Source: Bacteroidales bacterium UBA7569 (GTDB lineage: Bacteria; Bacteroidota; Bacteroidia; Bacteroidales; Paludibacteraceae). Taken from it: 64,000 bases of DNA. The first letter of the stretch is position 1, and the number at the start of each line of letters is the position of its first letter. Below, piece after piece: positions 26,051 through 34,247 of this stretch. A program made the translations under genes and the position numbers. The notes beneath the pieces were generated by a model. The model searched no databases and had not been told where the DNA came from. It worked only from the letters and a program-made list of their open reading frames with translations. Where the stretch lies: contig DLLF01000002.1 of assembly GCA_002477945.1 (NCBI GenBank), positions 124,001-188,000 of the forward strand, in the 5' to 3' direction.

Positions 26051-28562
26051 CAACCGCAGGACGGTGGTGGACGTGGTGCGCCGCACCCGCCGGTATATGC
26101 AGGATATTATCGTGGTGGCGGACGGGTGCACGGACGATACGCTGACGCTGCTGCAGGCGTTGGATTTCCCTGTTACGGTGGTGTCGTACGCCCGCAACAG
26201 GGGCAAGGGCTATGCCCTCAAACAGGGCTTCAGGAAAGCGTTGGAGATGGGCTTCGAGTATGTGATGACCATTGACGCGGACGGACAGCACTACCCCGAG
26301 GATATTCCGCTATTGGTGGAAGAGGCGTTGCTGCACCCCGGGCATATCATCATCGGCAGCCGAGGGCTGCGGCAGGAGAATATGCCGCGGCAAAATACGT
26401 TTGCCAACCGCTTCTCCAACTTCTGGTTCCACATACAGACAGGGCGGCGGCTGCCCGACACACAGTCGGGCTTCCGTATCTATCCGCTGTACCGTATGCA
26501 CGGCTGGCAACTGATGACGGCACGCTATGAGTCGGAGTTGGAATTGCTGGTGTTCTCCACATGGGCAAGGATAGCCATCATCCCCGTGGCTATCCGAGTG
26601 TATTACCCGCCCCGTGAGGAACGCGTAAGCCACTTTAAGCCTGCTTATGACTTTACCCGTATCAGCCTGCTCAATAGTCTGCTGTGTGTGGTGGCGTTAG
26701 TGTACGGCTTGCCGCGGAGGTATATCCCGTCGCTGTGGTATGTGGGGAAACTGATACTGATATGCTTCCTGCTGATTACACCTTATGCATGGGCGGTGCG
26801 GTTGCTTGGGGACAGGCTGCCCGCACTGCGCCGGCACTTCAGGGTGTTCTGTTCGGCAATGGCACGCTATATGTCGAACACCATTCCCGGGGTGGACTTT
26901 CGGGTTACGGGCAAGCAGTTCCGCCCGCAAGACCATCAACCACGGCTGTATATAGCCAACCATAATTCGCTGCTCGACATCCTGATTATGCTGGCGGAGC
27001 AACCCAATCTGGTGGTGCTGACACAAGACTGGGTGGGGAAAAATCCGCTCTTTGCACCGGTGGTGAAGGCGGCACGCTTCCCGTTGGTGAAAGGGGGAAT
27101 AGAGAACAGCCTGGAGGTATTGCGCGACAGTGTCCGCCGTGGAGACAGCATATTGGTGTTCCCTGAAGGCACACGCTCACGGACGGGACACCTGCTGCCT
27201 ATGCACAGCGGGGCGATGTATATAGCCGAACAACTGAACCTGCCCGTGGTGCCGATGTGTATTCACCATAGTTATGATGTGCTGAACAAGGTGGATTTTC
27301 TGCTCTATACCACGGGGGATATTACGTTGGAGTACTTGCCGGAGATAACCACCACCGACCCTACCTTTGGTGGCGGCTACAGGCATAAGACGAAATCCAT
27401 AGAGCACTACTACCGCCATCTGCTGGAGATAAACACGCATACGGCAACCATACTCGGAGCAGGTGTGGGCGGCTTGTTTACGGCGGCACTGCTTGCCAAA
27501 GAGGGCTACTCGGTGACAGTGTTGGAACAACTGCCCGTGGCGGGCGGCGGTATGTACAGTTACGAGCGCGATGGCGAGTGGTGGATGACAGGTATCCACG
27601 TGGCTTGCGGATTGGGCGAGGGCGGTACCGTAAGGCAGGTGCTGGACACACTGGGTATTCATATGCCTGTGGAGAAATGTCCGCCCGATGTGGCGCATGG
27701 TGAGGGCGACATATACTCGCTGCTCTATGGGGGTGCCACGTGCGGCAGGCAGGCGGACAGAGAGCGGATTATCGACCTGTTTAACGAAGGGACATACCGT
27801 TTTATCGGTGGTACGCGACCGCTGGTAGATGCGCTGTGCCTGTATATCACGCGCCATGGCGGACGGATACTCTTGGGCGAAAAGGTGACCAAGGTGGAGA
27901 TACAGGACAAGCACGCCACCTGTGTCTATACTGAGAAACACGAGTATCGGGCGGATGTGGTGGTCAGTTCGCTGCACCCTAAGATGTTGCTCCCGCTGTG
28001 TACGGAGCCTGTATTCCGCCCTGCCACGATACATCGCATTGAGCAAACCGAGGAGTCGTACGGGTCGTTCAAGGTGTATATCAAGTTCAAGCCGCAGTCG
28101 TTCCGTTACTTGCCGGAGAACCACTTTATCCTTCCCGAGAATATAGCCTTCCTTACCCCGCCCGTAGCGGGACAGGACGAATGGGCGCACACGATGGAAG
28201 TGATAGCACCATTAGAGTATAGCGAACTGGCACCGTGGCAGCAAGACCGCAAAGCCGACTATGCGGCGTATGAAGCGTTCAAGCACAGCAAGGCGGAAGC
28301 ATTGATAGACCGCATTGAGGCTATCTACCCGAACCTACGGGAGCAGACAGACTCCTACTTTACATCGACCTCGCTGACGTTCCGCGAAGACTACCTGACA
28401 CCCGAAGGAGCGATGTTCGGACTGAACCAACCGTTAGGAATGTACCGCACTCGCGTGGACAACCTGTATCTGACAGGGCAGAACTGCCTGCTGCACGGGC
28501 TGTGCGGCACGGTAATGACCTCGCAACTGGTAGCAGAAGAGATATGCCGAAGAAACTCATAA
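26004..28562 (+). CDS. Three-domain fusion: GT2 glycosyltransferase, PlsC acyltransferase, FAD oxidoreductase
   Basis: One uninterrupted 852-residue frame. Residues 1-240 are a family 2 glycosyltransferase (IPTYNNRRT, nucleotide-sugar DAD at 91-93, DTQSGFRIY). Two hydrophobic segments follow near 225-265. Residues 280-475 are a PlsC-type acyltransferase with H-x4-D (His320-Asp325) and FPEGTRSR (386-393). Residues 480-852 are a flavoprotein with dinucleotide motif GAGVGG (485-490), similar to phytoene desaturase/retinol saturase. Glycosyltransferase-acyltransferase fusions occur in aryl-polyene clusters; the added flavoprotein is unusual. Its start overlaps the dehydratase by 47 bases. Confidence 0.85.
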   Translation: MRASSLHICALIPTYNNRRTVVDVVRRTRRYMQDIIVVADGCTDDTLTLLQALDFPVTVVSYARNRGKGYALKQGFRKALEMGFEYVMTIDADGQHYPEDIPLLVEEALLHPGHIIIGSRGLRQENMPRQNTFANRFSNFWFHIQTGRRLPDTQSGFRIYPLYRMHGWQLMTARYESELELLVFSTWARIAIIPVAIRVYYPPREERVSHFKPAYDFTRISLLNSLLCVVALVYGLPRRYIPSLWYVGKLILICFLLITPYAWAVRLLGDRLPALRRHFRVFCSAMARYMSNTIPGVDFRVTGKQFRPQDHQPRLYIANHNSLLDILIMLAEQPNLVVLTQDWVGKNPLFAPVVKAARFPLVKGGIENSLEVLRDSVRRGDSILVFPEGTRSRTGHLLPMHSGAMYIAEQLNLPVVPMCIHHSYDVLNKVDFLLYTTGDITLEYLPEITTTDPTFGGGYRHKTKSIEHYYRHLLEINTHTATILGAGVGGLFTAALLAKEGYSVTVLEQLPVAGGGMYSYERDGEWWMTGIHVACGLGEGGTVRQVLDTLGIHMPVEKCPPDVAHGEGDIYSLLYGGATCGRQADRERIIDLFNEGTYRFIGGTRPLVDALCLYITRHGGRILLGEKVTKVEIQDKHATCVYTEKHEYRADVVVSSLHPKMLLPLCTEPVFRPATIHRIEQTEESYGSFKVYIKFKPQSFRYLPENHFILPENIAFLTPPVAGQDEWAHTMEVIAPLEYSELAPWQQDRKADYAAYEAFKHSKAEALIDRIEAIYPNLREQTDSYFTSTSLTFREDYLTPEGAMFGLNQPLGMYRTRVDNLYLTGQNCLLHGLCGTVMTSQLVAEEICRRNS

Positions 28563-29359
28563 CGACATACTGCCTGTTGCTTGTTGCCCTCTGCCTGCCG
28601 GCAAAGGTAACGCTTACGCCTTTCTTGGCAGACTCTGCACGGAACACGGGCGTGGCGGTAGTGGTATGCCCGGGCGGCAGTTACAGTTGGCATGACATGA
28701 AGACCGAGGGGATAGGTGTGGCGGAATGGCTGCAAAGTGAGGGCATCAATGCCTTTGTACTCAAGTACAGGGTAGCCACTATACCTGCGTACTTTATAGG
28801 TTGGCGCGTGCTGGGGATAGGCAACAAGTACCCCGATATGCTGACAGACATCGAATGGGCATTGCGTGAGGTGTATGCACACGCGGATGAGTACCGGATA
28901 GACACCGCCAAGATAGGCGTTATGGGCTTCTCTGCGGGCGGACACCTAACGATGATGTCCTATACGCATAACCATACACCATACAGACCGCACTTCCTGT
29001 GCCCCATATACCCTGTGGTTACGCTGGCAGACAAGAGCATAGCACACCCGCGCAGCAGACGCGGGGCATTGGGGGTATGGCGGCAGTGGAACAAGACCAT
29101 GCAGGACTCGCTGTCGATAGAGCGGCATATCCCTGCCGACTGCCCGCCGGTGTTCCTGGTGAATTGTGCGGACGACCCTGTGGTACACTACCGTAACTCC
29201 GTGCTGTTGGACTCTGCACTCACCGACCGGCATATCCCGCACAAGTACATACAATACCGGACAGGAGGGCATGGCTTTGGTGCTTCAGATACAAAAGGAA
29301 CCGATGAGAGCCGGCAATGGAAAGCGGAGTTCCTCCGCTGGCTGGCAGATATAATATAG
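28544..29359 (+). CDS. Exported alpha/beta hydrolase
   Basis: A 271-residue protein with a signal-like N terminus (LITTYCLLLVALCLPA) and an alpha/beta hydrolase fold. The oxyanion motif CPGGSYSWHD, the nucleophile elbow GFSAGG, an acid in NCADDPVV and the histidine in GGHGFG are all present. It resembles periplasmic esterases of the acetylxylan-esterase type. In this operon it may trim or transfer an ester on the pigment. Start 28544 overlaps the fusion gene by 19 bases; an earlier ATG at 28502 would remove the signal peptide from the N terminus. Confidence 0.75.
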   Translation: MPKKLITTYCLLLVALCLPAKVTLTPFLADSARNTGVAVVVCPGGSYSWHDMKTEGIGVAEWLQSEGINAFVLKYRVATIPAYFIGWRVLGIGNKYPDMLTDIEWALREVYAHADEYRIDTAKIGVMGFSAGGHLTMMSYTHNHTPYRPHFLCPIYPVVTLADKSIAHPRSRRGALGVWRQWNKTMQDSLSIERHIPADCPPVFLVNCADDPVVHYRNSVLLDSALTDRHIPHKYIQYRTGGHGFGASDTKGTDESRQWKAEFLRWLADII

Positions 29360-29374
29360 ATAACATACGCGAAT

Positions 29375-30664
29375 ATGGATATAGAATACGCTTCACCGCA
29401 AGAGATTACACGCTATCAAGAGGACTTGCTGCGCAAACAGATTGCCTATCTGGCAGCACACAGCCCCTACTATAAGAGAATGTTTGCCTGCACGGGCATA
29501 GCCCCCGAGTCGATACAGGCCATAGCAGACCTGCAACGTCTGCCTTTCACGGAAAAGAAAGACCTGCAACTGTATAACGAGGACTTCCTTTGCGTACCCA
29601 AGCAGGACATCATTGACTATATCACCACATCGGGAACACTGGGCGAACCTGTAACCTTCGGCTGCACGGAGCATGACCTGCAACGGTTGGCATACAACGA
29701 ACACAAGTCCTTTGCCTGTGCGGGAATACGCAAGGGCGACATCGTACAACTGATGACCACCATAGACAAGCGTTTTATGGCAGGCTTGGCATATTGGTTG
29801 GGACTGCGGGACTTGGGAGCGGGAGTCATTCGTGTAGGCAACGGCATACCCGAACTGCAATGGGACACTATTATGCGCATCAGACCCAATGCCATTATGT
29901 GCGTGCCGTCTTTTATCCTGCGACTGATCGAATATGCCGAGCAAAACCATATTGATTACAGGCACTCCTCCGTGCGCAAGATTATCGGAATAGGCGAGGG
30001 ACTGCGCGACCAGCAGTTCCATCTGAACCTGTTAGGACAGAGAATACACGACAAATGGCCTGAGGTACAACTGTTTGCCACCTATTCTTCCACAGAGATG
30101 TCTGCCACATTCTCCGAGTGTGAGTTCGGTTGCGGGGGACACGTACACCCCGAACTGATTATAGTGGAAATCATTGGTGAAGACAATACCCCGGTACCTG
30201 ACGGGCAGAGCGGTGAAGTGGTAATCACTACACTGGGTGTGGAAGGTATGCCGCTGCTGCGCTTCCGCACGGGAGATATGGCTACCAAGGTGGCGGAACC
30301 TTGCCGTTGCGGGCGTAATTCCTACCGCCTGACGCCTATCATAGGCAGAAAGAACAATATGATAAAACTCAAAGGAACCACCATCTACCCGCCTGCTATC
30401 AACGATGTACTTGACAACACGGACTATGTAGCCAACTATGTGGTGAAGGTCTGCAACTCCGATGCAGGTACCGATGAAGTGCTAGTACAGGTGAGTACCC
30501 GCTCCGACCTCAGCGACGAGTTCGTCATCAAAGACCTGAAGGACAAGTTCCGCTCCCGCTTGCGTGTAGCACCACAGGTGGAAGTGCTGCCGTTTGACAC
30601 CATTCAGCATATCAATTTCCCCGCCAAAGCACGCAAACCTGTCAAGTTTATCGACCTGCGCTGA
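29375..30664 (+). CDS. AMP-ligase, phenylacetate-CoA ligase-like
   Basis: A 429-residue adenylating enzyme with P-loop TTSGTLGEPV (84-93), the ATP motif YSSTEMSATFSEC and the hinge region RFRTGDMA, then a small C-terminal domain. Phenylacetate-CoA ligase relatives activate aryl acids. Here it would activate 4-coumarate or a related aryl acid and load it onto CoA or the carrier protein, linking the lyase to chain assembly. It lies 15 bases after the hydrolase and one base before the MMPL gene. Confidence 0.85.
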   Translation: MDIEYASPQEITRYQEDLLRKQIAYLAAHSPYYKRMFACTGIAPESIQAIADLQRLPFTEKKDLQLYNEDFLCVPKQDIIDYITTSGTLGEPVTFGCTEHDLQRLAYNEHKSFACAGIRKGDIVQLMTTIDKRFMAGLAYWLGLRDLGAGVIRVGNGIPELQWDTIMRIRPNAIMCVPSFILRLIEYAEQNHIDYRHSSVRKIIGIGEGLRDQQFHLNLLGQRIHDKWPEVQLFATYSSTEMSATFSECEFGCGGHVHPELIIVEIIGEDNTPVPDGQSGEVVITTLGVEGMPLLRFRTGDMATKVAEPCRCGRNSYRLTPIIGRKNNMIKLKGTTIYPPAINDVLDNTDYVANYVVKVCNSDAGTDEVLVQVSTRSDLSDEFVIKDLKDKFRSRLRVAPQVEVLPFDTIQHINFPAKARKPVKFIDLR

Positions 30665-30665
30665 T

Positions 30666-33122
30666 ATGAAACTCATTCTTGCAATCTACGACTATTTTGT
30701 GCGGCACCGCCCTGTATTGTGGGGCAGTCTGCTGCTTGTGTGCGTGATATTGGCAGGGCTGTCCGCCACCATATCGTTCAGCGAAGACATATCCGACTTC
30801 CTGCCCTTGGACGCACGCAACCAACGGGCTATGCAACTCTACCAGGAGTTCTCCGATGCCGAGCGCATTATGATTGTATTTGAGGACACTGCTGCCAACA
30901 CCTCCCGCCTGTTGGATGCTGTGGACGACTACCAGACGCGCTACCTGTCTATGGGTGATTCTATGCCGTCCCTCACCACACAAGTGGATATGCAGCAGTA
31001 TTTGGACGGCATTGATTGGGTGTATCGCAATATCCCGTACTTCCTCACTGCTGATGACTATGCGAGAATGGACAGCCTGTTGGCGCAACCCGACTACATA
31101 CAGACCCAACTGCAAGCCGACAAGCAGCAGTTGCTCCTGCCGCTGTCCTCTTTTGCCGTCAGCCGCATACAGGCAGACCCTCTCAATCTGTTCAGCCCTG
31201 TGCTGCAGCGGCTCAAAGGTTTTATGCCCGTGTCTGACCATTTCACTTCTACCGACGGATATATGATGTCCGCCGACGGACGGTTTGCTTTTGCCTATAT
31301 CACCACTCCCTACGGGGCTTCCGAGACGCAACACAACGCCCTTCTGGTACAGCAATTGGACGATATAGCGCGTGCCACTATGTCTGCCCATACGGGTATA
31401 GGTGTCCGCCTCTTTGGGGCACCCGTGATTGCCGTGGGCAATGCACAGCAAATCAAGCGGGACAGCATTATGGCTATCGGGCTGGCACTGCTGCTCATCA
31501 TACTCTTGCTGCTGTTCACATTCCGCCATCCCAAGGAAATCCTGTACGTACTCCTCACCGTGACATTCGGTATGCTCTTCGGCATTGCCGTCGTCGCCGT
31601 GGTGTGCCACAGCGTGTCGCTGATAGTTATCGGCATTGGCACTATCATCATTGGTATAGCAGTCAACTACCCGCTCCATGTGGTGGTACACAGACGCTAC
31701 ACGCAGGACACCCGCACCAACCTCAAAGAGGTAGTATCCCCGCTCGTGATAGGCAATATCACCACGGTGGCAGCCTTTCTCACGTTGCTCCCTTTGCGGG
31801 CAGTGGCGCTGCGCGACTTGGGTATATTCGCCGCAGCAATGCTTGTCGGCACCATTCTTTTCTCTGTTATCTATCTGCCGCACCTGCTGCCCGCACAGAA
31901 GCAGTTTGCGGAGTATCAACACCCCATACTTCCCTTCCTGAGCAAATACTCGCTGCACAACAGCCGTCTTGCTATGATAGCCATCGGCATCATCACTCTT
32001 GTACTTGTATTCTTCTGCCCCTCTGTGTCTTTCGACTCCAACCTGTCGAATATCAACTATATGACCACGCAACAGCGGAACGACATTGCTTATTTCGCTT
32101 CGCTCACCGGTGGCAACAGCAGTAACAACACGGCATATATCGTATATGAAGGCACCGATTGGTCGGACCTTGCGGCACAGAGTGAGCAACTGCAACCTGC
32201 ATTGGACGCATGGCTCGCGGATAGTCTCATTACCGCCTGCCACTCTGCCGTGTCCTATCTGCCCTCTCTGCCCGCACAGCAACAGCGACTGCAACGCTGG
32301 CAGCGGTTCTGTACGCAGCATCGCGACCAACTGACTGCACAAATCGCCGCTGCTTCCTCGCGCTTGGGCTTTTCAGCAAATGCTTTTGACGGCTTCTTCT
32401 CTACGCTGAATACCGCCTATACGCCACGTGATTTCGCTTATTTCCGGTCGTTTGCAGAGTTGTTCTTTCATGGTTACTACCACACATCTGCCACCTCGGG
32501 CAATATGCTCTTGGTGGACAAGTTGTCCGTACCCGTTGCCAACGAGCAGACCGTCCTCAGCCGGCTCAGCAGCACTCATACCGCCTTCACCATTGAGCAG
32601 GTGAACAGCCAAATCACCTCCTCCCTGTCGGAGAACTTCGACTATATCGGTATTGCCTGCTCCTTGATAGTGTTCATCTTCTTATGGTGCAGTTTCCGCA
32701 ACCTTTGGTTGGCAGTGGTGGCGTTTGTGCCTATGGCAATATCGTGGATATGGATTCTCGGACTTATGCACTTGTTTGGTATTCAATTCAATATCATCAA
32801 CATCATTCTTGCCACCTTTGTCTTCGGGCAGGGCGACGACTACACCATCTTTATGGTGGAGGGCTTGGAGTATGAGCGCAAAACGGGCAAGACCATCCTG
32901 CCGCAGTTCCGCAGCGAAATCCTGCTTTCCGCACTCATCATGCTCATCGGTATCGGTGTTCTCGTCTTCGCCAAGCACCCCGCCATGCACTCCCTGGGAG
33001 CGGTCACCCTTATCGGTATGACCAGCGTGGTGCTGATGGCATTCACCATCCCGCCACTGCTGTTTGCTGTCAAAAGGTCTTTGGGCAAGAAAGGCACATA
33101 CAAACATCTCATTCGGATGTAG
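30666..33122 (+). CDS. MMPL/RND-family exporter of the pigment operon
   Basis: An 818-residue inner membrane protein with twelve predicted helices in the RND pattern: one helix (LWGSLLLVCVILAGLSATI), a periplasmic loop of about 230 residues, five helices, a second loop and five helices ending in IGMTSVVLMAFTIPPLLF. It would extract the lipid-linked product from the inner membrane. Start 30666 is chosen for normal topology. It is the last gene of the operon, and its 3' end overlaps the convergent radical SAM gene by 14 bases. Confidence 0.87.
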   Translation: MKLILAIYDYFVRHRPVLWGSLLLVCVILAGLSATISFSEDISDFLPLDARNQRAMQLYQEFSDAERIMIVFEDTAANTSRLLDAVDDYQTRYLSMGDSMPSLTTQVDMQQYLDGIDWVYRNIPYFLTADDYARMDSLLAQPDYIQTQLQADKQQLLLPLSSFAVSRIQADPLNLFSPVLQRLKGFMPVSDHFTSTDGYMMSADGRFAFAYITTPYGASETQHNALLVQQLDDIARATMSAHTGIGVRLFGAPVIAVGNAQQIKRDSIMAIGLALLLIILLLLFTFRHPKEILYVLLTVTFGMLFGIAVVAVVCHSVSLIVIGIGTIIIGIAVNYPLHVVVHRRYTQDTRTNLKEVVSPLVIGNITTVAAFLTLLPLRAVALRDLGIFAAAMLVGTILFSVIYLPHLLPAQKQFAEYQHPILPFLSKYSLHNSRLAMIAIGIITLVLVFFCPSVSFDSNLSNINYMTTQQRNDIAYFASLTGGNSSNNTAYIVYEGTDWSDLAAQSEQLQPALDAWLADSLITACHSAVSYLPSLPAQQQRLQRWQRFCTQHRDQLTAQIAAASSRLGFSANAFDGFFSTLNTAYTPRDFAYFRSFAELFFHGYYHTSATSGNMLLVDKLSVPVANEQTVLSRLSSTHTAFTIEQVNSQITSSLSENFDYIGIACSLIVFIFLWCSFRNLWLAVVAFVPMAISWIWILGLMHLFGIQFNIINIILATFVFGQGDDYTIFMVEGLEYERKTGKTILPQFRSEILLSALIMLIGIGVLVFAKHPAMHSLGAVTLIGMTSVVLMAFTIPPLLFAVKRSLGKKGTYKHLIRM

Positions 33123-34197
33123 ATGTAATTGTTTTCTTGGAGGGGTCGGAAAGGTATCTGCACACCATCAACTCTCCGTTCTCTTTTCTCAGGTGCATGC
33201 CACCGCCTTCGCAGTACCGCCATACCTTGCATTTGCCACATGGCTCCTGCTGGCGCATCCACTCGCGGTGGCGGTATGGTTGGAACCTGTTCTCCCACAC
33301 GTCCCAGAAGTCGTCTTTATAGATATTGCCTTGATAATACTTCCCGCGAATGCTTGTGCAGGCGGATATACTGCCGTCAATCAGTATCGATGCCACACTC
33401 ACGCCCGCTGCGCAGTGAAACAGGTGGTCTCTCACCTCACCTTCATAGTCTCCCAAGAAACCCTCACACGAGTACGACACGTGTTTTCCTGCCTGCCTGT
33501 TCGTGCGGATAAACTCCAACAACTGCCCGAACTGTTCGTCCGACAACAGCAACTCCGGATTATCTTTCGCCCTGCCCATCGGGTCTATCGTTATCAGCCG
33601 CCAGTTACGCACACCTATTTCCCACAGGTAATCGCGCATCTCCTCCAATTCATGTATACTTCGTTGGTTCACACATGTCACCACATCCCACGTCAATCCC
33701 TTGTCTGCCGCAGCCAATTTGATGGTACGCACCGCACCTTCAAAGGCCATCGGGTGTTGCCGCAGCCACACATGATTATCGTGCAGCCCGTCAAAACTCA
33801 CTGACATCGACGTCAATCCCGCTTGCCGCAACTCTGTGTAACGCTTCTCCGTCATAGCCAATCCGTTGGTCACCATACCCCACGGATAGCCTCGTCTGTT
33901 CAGTTCCCTGCCTATCTCCGCCAAATCCGTGCGCATCAATGGCTCGCCACCCGACACTATCACCATCACTCTGTGGGGATCCACATGGGGCGTAATGCTG
34001 TCTATCACACGCAAAAAGTCCTCTTTGGGCATATCCGGAGCAGTAACAGAAGAAGTACAATCACTTCCGCAATGCAGGCAATGTACATTACAACGCAACG
34101 TGGATTCCCAAAACAACTGCTGCAACGGGTGCAATTCCTGCAGATTGTGGCGGCGAAGCCGCTCCAATTCCAATACAAAACGTTTTCTGATATCCAT
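33109..34197 (-). CDS. Radical SAM/SPASM enzyme (rSAM/lipoprotein-type)
   Basis: A 362-residue enzyme with the radical SAM cluster motif C-x3-C-x2-C (Cys36, 40, 43 in TLRCNVHCLHCGSDC), the SAM-binding GGEPL, and a C-terminal SPASM domain with several cysteines (from GSISACTS to CGKCKVWRYCEGG and VCRY). It resembles a Bacteroidota family I know as paired with small lipoproteins that it may modify. No such lipoprotein is next to it. A start at 34227 is also possible; MDIRKRF at 34197 fits the family better. It is the last gene of a four-gene operon. Confidence 0.8.
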   Translation of the reverse strand: MDIRKRFVLELERLRRHNLQELHPLQQLFWESTLRCNVHCLHCGSDCTSSVTAPDMPKEDFLRVIDSITPHVDPHRVMVIVSGGEPLMRTDLAEIGRELNRRGYPWGMVTNGLAMTEKRYTELRQAGLTSMSVSFDGLHDNHVWLRQHPMAFEGAVRTIKLAAADKGLTWDVVTCVNQRSIHELEEMRDYLWEIGVRNWRLITIDPMGRAKDNPELLLSDEQFGQLLEFIRTNRQAGKHVSYSCEGFLGDYEGEVRDHLFHCAAGVSVASILIDGSISACTSIRGKYYQGNIYKDDFWDVWENRFQPYRHREWMRQQEPCGKCKVWRYCEGGGMHLRKENGELMVCRYLSDPSKKTITSTSE

Positions 34198-34247
34198 ATT
34201 ATAGGGCTTGTAGAACAGGTTATTCACTAATAGGCAATGTCCTTCGC

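Noticed and set aside
30648..32342. 564-codon open frame on the minus strand
   Set aside because: It is antisense to the MMPL exporter, has a composition rich in His, Gln, Arg and Cys, no recognisable domain, and no promoter. It follows from codon bias of the real gene.
13824..33122. A complete flexirubin cluster
   Set aside because: No DarA- or DarB-type gene for the dialkylresorcinol half is in the window; only the aryl-polyene half is supported.
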